Assembly: GCF_022063185.1 (NCBI RefSeq)
Contig: NZ_CP091913.1
Span: 4,875,141-4,939,140 of the forward strand
DNA: 64,000 nt
From: Nostoc sp. UHCC 0870
GTDB taxonomy: Bacteria; Cyanobacteriota; Cyanobacteriia; Cyanobacteriales; Nostocaceae
Reading direction: 5' to 3'
In this document: positions 62,829-64,000 of the stretch, in pieces
Layout: every line of letters begins with the position of its first letter
Position numbering within the stretch: the first letter of the stretch is position 1
The notes under the pieces: generated by a model
What the model saw: only the letters and a program-made list of their open reading frames with translations
What the model was told of the DNA's origin: nothing
Database searches by the model: none
Position numbers and translations under genes: made by a program

Positions 62829-63218
62829 TGGATCCGAGCAGAGTCGAACTGCTGTCCAAATTGGGTATTGACCCCCCACTCGTTCACAGGTTTAGCCTTT
62901 CTGACCCTCAAGGCGGGAATCGTTCATTATCCCGAACGTAGGATACTCTGATTGAATCTTAGCTAGCAAGCTAACCAGAGAACACTTGCTAGAGCGTCCG
63001 TTGGGGGTTGGTCTCTAATCTTTAACGGAGTCAGACTAAAGACGCTCGAACCTTTGAGAGGTTTTTAGGCAACTGCTACTGTAGCAGGCTTACGAGCAAA
63101 GTTAACGATGTTATTCGCATTTACTTTTTTTTTGAGCCTTTGATTTGCGAGAGACGACTCACTCTCGACCTGAATCATAGAGTAGCGTTCGCCAACCTGT
63201 CGAAACCGTTACGGACCC
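62829..63218 (-). ncRNA. ssrA: transfer-messenger RNA (tmRNA)
   Basis: One-piece tmRNA of about 390 nt. The 5' end GGGTCCG pairs with CGGATCC at the 3' end, followed by discriminator A; CCA is not encoded. TTTCGAC at the 5' side and GTTCGACTC near the 3' end are the tRNA-like marks. The tag reading frame gives ANNIVNFARKPATVAVA then stop. Pseudoknot-forming segments follow. A TATAAT box lies about 14 nt upstream of the 5' end. tmRNA with SmpB rescues stalled ribosomes and tags the peptides for Clp proteases. Confidence 0.97.
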
Positions 63219-63331
63219 ATGTCTCTATACCTTAATTATAATACGCGATTTTACAGTTGTGGGTAAATAAGGTTGAAATTCTAGAGAAAAGCGATCGCCT
63301 CCAGAAATAAATATATTTTGGATTTGTTATA

Positions 63332-63353
63332 CTTGTACAATAAACAGTACAAG
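63332..63353. promoter_or_regulatory. operator of the yefM-yoeB pair
   Basis: CTTGTAC and GTACAAG are perfect inverted arms separated by 8 nt, 10 bp before the yefM ATG. The left arm contains TGTACA, the core hexamer known to be bound by E. coli YefM. A TATACT -10 candidate (63328-63333) overlaps the left arm. Confidence 0.75.
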
Positions 63354-63363
63354 AATCAAGCAA

Positions 63364-63618
63364 ATGAAAATCGTCTCATTTAGCGAAGCGAGAAATAACC
63401 TCAAGGCTGTTTTAGATCGAGTGGTAGAAGATACCGACTATACAATCATCACCAGACGGGATGCGGAGGATACTGTGGTGATGTCACTAGAGTTATTTAA
63501 TAGTTTGCTGGAAACTGTTCATTTGCTAAATTCTCCCGCTAATGCTGCCCATTTGGAGCGTTCTATTGCTCAGTTCAAGCAAGGGAAAGTAGTGGAGCGA
63601 GATTTGTTGGATGACTAG
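63364..63618 (+). CDS. yefM: Phd/YefM family antitoxin
   Basis: 84 aa, MKIVSFSEARNNLKAVLDRVVEDTDYTIITRRDAEDTVVMSL is the standard Phd/YefM fold; the C-terminal half (helical, acidic end ERDLLDD) would cover the toxin. Overlaps the toxin gene by 8 bp. Binds the palindrome upstream to repress the operon. Confidence 0.93.
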   Translation: MKIVSFSEARNNLKAVLDRVVEDTDYTIITRRDAEDTVVMSLELFNSLLETVHLLNSPANAAHLERSIAQFKQGKVVERDLLDD

Positions 63619-63877
63619 AAAGCTAGCATGGACGAATGAGGCTTGGAATGATTATTTATATTGGCAAGAGCAAGACAAGAAAACATTAAAACGAATTAAC
63701 AAGCTGATTGAAGCAACAATCCGACTACCGTTTGAGGGTATCGGTAAGCCAGAAGCACTGAGGGAAAATCTAGCTGGCTTTTGGTCGCGGCGAATTGATC
63801 ACACGAATCGGTTGGTTTATGCGGTGGATGATGAGTATTTAACGATTATTGCTTGTCGATACCACTATTCTGATTGA
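63611..63877 (+). CDS. yoeB: YoeB/Txe family ribosome-dependent mRNA interferase toxin
   Basis: 88 aa. YoeB fold with catalytic residues corresponding to Glu48 (GKPEAL), Arg67 (TNRLVY) and His86 (CRYHYSD). It cuts mRNA on the ribosome when free of antitoxin. All key residues intact, so the pair is probably functional. Confidence 0.93.
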   Translation: MTRKLAWTNEAWNDYLYWQEQDKKTLKRINKLIEATIRLPFEGIGKPEALRENLAGFWSRRIDHTNRLVYAVDDEYLTIIACRYHYSD

Positions 63878-63900
63878 CAGTAAACCCCGGTAATCCATAT

Positions 63901-63936
63901 GTTTCAATCCCTGATAGGTATTGAATCCTTGCAAAC
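63901..63936. repeat. solitary 36-nt CRISPR-repeat-like sequence
   Basis: GTTTCAATCCCTGATAGG begins a 36-nt stretch that ends TTGCAAAC, the size and ends expected of cyanobacterial CRISPR repeats (GTTTCAATCC...AAC). No second copy occurs in the 64 bases left in the window, so this is either the outermost degenerate repeat of an array, a relic, or a chance match. Confidence 0.35.
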
Positions 63937-64000
63937 AAGGCGCGATCGCGAAAAGGAACATCCTCTGTAGGGAATTTCACACAATTTGCTCCCCCTGTAA

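Overview
The window looks like chromosome of a filamentous, probably heterocyst-forming cyanobacterium of the Anabaena/Nostoc/Trichormus group. The reasons are the frequent GCGATCGC (HIP1) octamers, heptanucleotide tandem repeats (STRRs), several families known almost only from cyanobacteria (DUF1815, DUF1830, DUF1997, DUF2839 and DUF4079 types), a ferredoxin-dependent glutamate synthase, an NrrA-type response regulator behind a perfect NtcA site, and an RNase E ending in the arginine-rich PNPase-binding nonapeptide. It is mostly core housekeeping DNA, interleaved with repeats and small mobile elements. The species is not named by any direct evidence.

Layout. 1-5.4 kb: N-terminus of a subtilase-type protease, a secreted helical protein, BolA and monothiol glutaredoxin, an orphan IS605-type end cassette, nrrA and a lone ABC ATPase. 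5.6-9 kb: a TnpB-only insertion element that ends inside the stop codon of a membrane protein gene, then DUF4079 and DUF1830 genes. 9.5-15.8 kb: a radical SAM protein, a DICT/HD-GYP-like gene coupled to a pentapeptide-repeat gene, a VapBC pair, small unknown genes and a CPBP protease. 15.9-17.3 kb: a second TnpB-only element. 17.4-22.6 kb: clpS, small conserved genes, a STAS protein and a large radical SAM-DUF2344 fusion carrying in-frame repeats.

22.6-37.5 kb: a structured leader with rne-rnhB, pheA, a Lon-N-domain protein, the str operon (rpsL-rpsG-fusA-tuf-rpsJ, minus strand), an IscA/HesB protein, a cupin flanked by inverted repeats and an exported phosphodiester glycosidase. 38.4-52.7 kb: glsF (Fd-GOGAT), a polysaccharide deacetylase, a GT39 glycosyltransferase, dxr, an oxidoreductase/GT2 pair and a thioesterase. 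52.7-64 kb: a second orphan end cassette, a CHAT lipoprotein, DUF1815, DUF2839, a degenerate DinG-like protein, an M48 protease, Uma2, lysS, tmRNA (minus strand), a YefM-YoeB pair and a solitary CRISPR-repeat-like 36-mer near the right edge.

Functional links are local. nrrA and glsF belong to nitrogen control and assimilation; grx, BolA and HesB to iron-sulfur handling; rne, rnhB and tmRNA to RNA turnover and rescue; the str operon, lysS and tmRNA to translation. No large undescribed multi-gene system is evident. The most interesting material is the RNA and repeat layer: two orphan omega-RNA-like cassettes without tnpB, the multi-stem rne leader, repeats placed exactly at stop codons, and repeats expanded in frame inside coding sequences.
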